Source: Deltaproteobacteria bacterium (GTDB taxonomy: Bacteria > Desulfobacterota > Desulfobaccia > Desulfobaccales > Desulfobaccaceae). Taken from it: DNA of 6,473 bases. The DNA lies in assembly GCA_016874895.1 (NCBI GenBank), contig VGSX01000210.1, positions 1 to 6,473 of the forward strand. Direction: 5' to 3'. A model generated the notes under the pieces. That model saw only the letters and a list, made by a program, of their open reading frames with translations, made no database searches and had not been told where the DNA came from. The translations under genes and the position numbers were made by a program. Shown piece by piece: positions 5,406 through 6,473 of the stretch. The first letter of the stretch is position 1, and each line of letters opens with the position of its first letter.

Positions 5406-6473
5406 GTGAAGCGCTGCTACAATAATATCTTGGAACTCATCGGGGATACGCCCCTGGTGCGGCTCAATCGCCTGCCCGGCAATCCTAAGGTAGATATCTA
5501 TGTGAAGTTGGAGTATTTCAATCCGGGAGGTTCCATTAAAGACCGGGTGGCCTGGAACATGATCCATGACGCGGAACTCCGGGGCGAACTTTTTCCCGGA
5601 AAAACGGTCATCGAAGCCACCAGCGGCAACACCGGCATCGGTCTGGCCTTGGTCTGCGCCGTCAAAGGTTATCCCTGTCTGCTGGCCATGTCGGAGTCGG
5701 CCAGCGAGGAGCGTAAACTCATCCTCAAGGCCTTGGGCGCCCAGATATTGCTTACTCCGGCCCCCCTGGGCACCGATGGAGCCATCGAGGAGGCTTATCG
5801 TCTGGCCCGGGAATTCCCCGACAAGTACTATTTGCCGGACCAGTTTAACAACCCCAGCAATCCTTCGGCCCATTATCACGGGACCGCCCAGGAGATCTGG
5901 GATCAGACCGAGGGCCGGGTTACCCATGTGATTGCCACCTTGGGCACCAGTGGCACCTTGATGGGCCTATATCGTCGTCTTAAAGAACTAAATCCGGCCA
6001 TCCAGATTATCGGGGTGGAACCCCACATGAAGCATAAAATCCAGGGTCTCAAGAACATGAAAGAGTCCTATAAACCTGGAATTTTTGATAAAAATCAGGC
6101 TGACCGGATTATTAATGTGGACGATGAAGACGCCTTTGAAACCACGCGACGTCTGGCCCGGGAAGAGGGCCTGCTCCTGGGCATGAGTTCCGGGGCCGCA
6201 GTGACCATCGCCCTGAAATTGGCCCAGCAGTTGCACGAGGGCTTCATCGTGGCCATCGCCCCGGACAGCGGCGAGCGTTACCTTTCCACCCCCCTGTTTG
6301 TGGATAAGGAAAAACCCACCTTATGCTTTTTCAATACCCAGGGACGGAGCAAACAGGCGTTTCTGCCCCAGCATTTAGGGCAGGCCAGCATATACACCGA
6401 TGGCCCCACCATGGACGGCTACCTGACCCTGACGGAGGCCCGGCGCCTCCTGGTGGCCGATCTGCTGCGCCGT
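5406..6473 (+). CDS. Cysteine synthase fused to a cysteinyl-tRNA-synthetase-like domain (3' partial)
   Basis: The frame is open to the window edge: 356 codons, no stop. Residues 1-300 form a complete PLP-dependent cysteine synthase (CysK/CBS fold), which would make L-cysteine from an activated serine such as O-acetylserine and sulfide. Seen are the PLP lysine Lys45 in NPGGSIKDR, the substrate loop TSGNTG (72-77), QFNNPSNP (146-153), the phosphate-binding loop GTSGTLMG (180-187), HKIQGLKNM (210-218), GMSSGAA (259-265) and PDSGERYLST (286-295). From residue 306 a second domain begins. It aligns without gaps to the start of cysteinyl-tRNA synthetase: FFNTQGRSK, then a YTDGPT block where synthetases have YxCGPT, then EARRLLVADLLRR. 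The zinc-ligand Cys is Asp332, and the HIGH signature is Thr-Leu-Thr-Glu (341-344). The start is GTG 5406 with GAGGAG upstream; ATG 5391 is an alternative. A fusion is seen; loss of aminoacylation is inferred from the missing residues. Confidence 0.9.
   Translation, partial: MKRCYNNILELIGDTPLVRLNRLPGNPKVDIYVKLEYFNPGGSIKDRVAWNMIHDAELRGELFPGKTVIEATSGNTGIGLALVCAVKGYPCLLAMSESASEERKLILKALGAQILLTPAPLGTDGAIEEAYRLAREFPDKYYLPDQFNNPSNPSAHYHGTAQEIWDQTEGRVTHVIATLGTSGTLMGLYRRLKELNPAIQIIGVEPHMKHKIQGLKNMKESYKPGIFDKNQADRIINVDDEDAFETTRRLAREEGLLLGMSSGAAVTIALKLAQQLHEGFIVAIAPDSGERYLSTPLFVDKEKPTLCFFNTQGRSKQAFLPQHLGQASIYTDGPTMDGYLTLTEARRLLVADLLRR

Noticed and set aside
5034..5927. Minus-strand open frame (297 codons) across the small gene and the cysteine synthase.
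   Set aside because: It covers two plus-strand genes with good ribosome binding sites and has no recognisable motif, so it is a shadow frame.

Overview
The window is GC-rich, tightly packed bacterial DNA with GTG as well as ATG starts and clear Shine-Dalgarno sequences. The gene set is a DUF255 thioredoxin-fold protein, an exported-looking isoaspartyl methyltransferase, ribulose-phosphate epimerase, a thioredoxin-type arsenate reductase and a cysteine synthase fused to a cysteinyl-tRNA-synthetase-like segment. The protein flavour suggests a Deltaproteobacterium in the old sense (Desulfobacterota, perhaps near Desulfobacca or the Syntrophobacterales). That placement is inference: there is no rRNA or other marker here.

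Layout. Positions 1-210 are a leader with a possible 5'-UTR stem. Positions 211-2295 (+) encode a complete YyaL/Spata20-type protein. It converges with a minus-strand pair, rpe (3765-3079) then pcm (3028-2324), 50 bp apart and probably one transcript from a promoter near 3856-3883. Positions 3766-4095 hold no convincing gene but contain two consecutive hairpins, one covering the -35 box of that promoter. An intact arsC lies at 4539-4096 (-). Directly upstream of it, 4755-4603 (-) is an internally deleted arsC-like remnant. The AT-rich stretch around 4856-4913 carries an inverted repeat whose two arms each contain a -10-like hexamer, one facing each way. To the right on the plus strand are an unrecognised 89-residue protein (4998-5267) and the 5' part of the cysteine synthase fusion (5406 to the window edge).

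How the genes relate. They look like housekeeping and stress genes rather than a mobile or defence island: carbon flux (rpe), protein repair (pcm), arsenate detoxification (arsC) and cysteine synthesis. No integrase, transposase, CRISPR array, tRNA or rRNA is visible.

The most unusual item is at the right edge. After a complete, normal-looking cysteine synthase domain the frame continues into a segment that aligns without gaps to the N-terminus of cysteinyl-tRNA synthetase. The zinc-binding Cys of that enzyme is Asp here, and the HIGH signature reads TLTE. This looks like a synthetase-derived domain that has lost aminoacylation chemistry but stays attached to a cysteine-making enzyme. The window ends inside it, so the full architecture cannot be seen.
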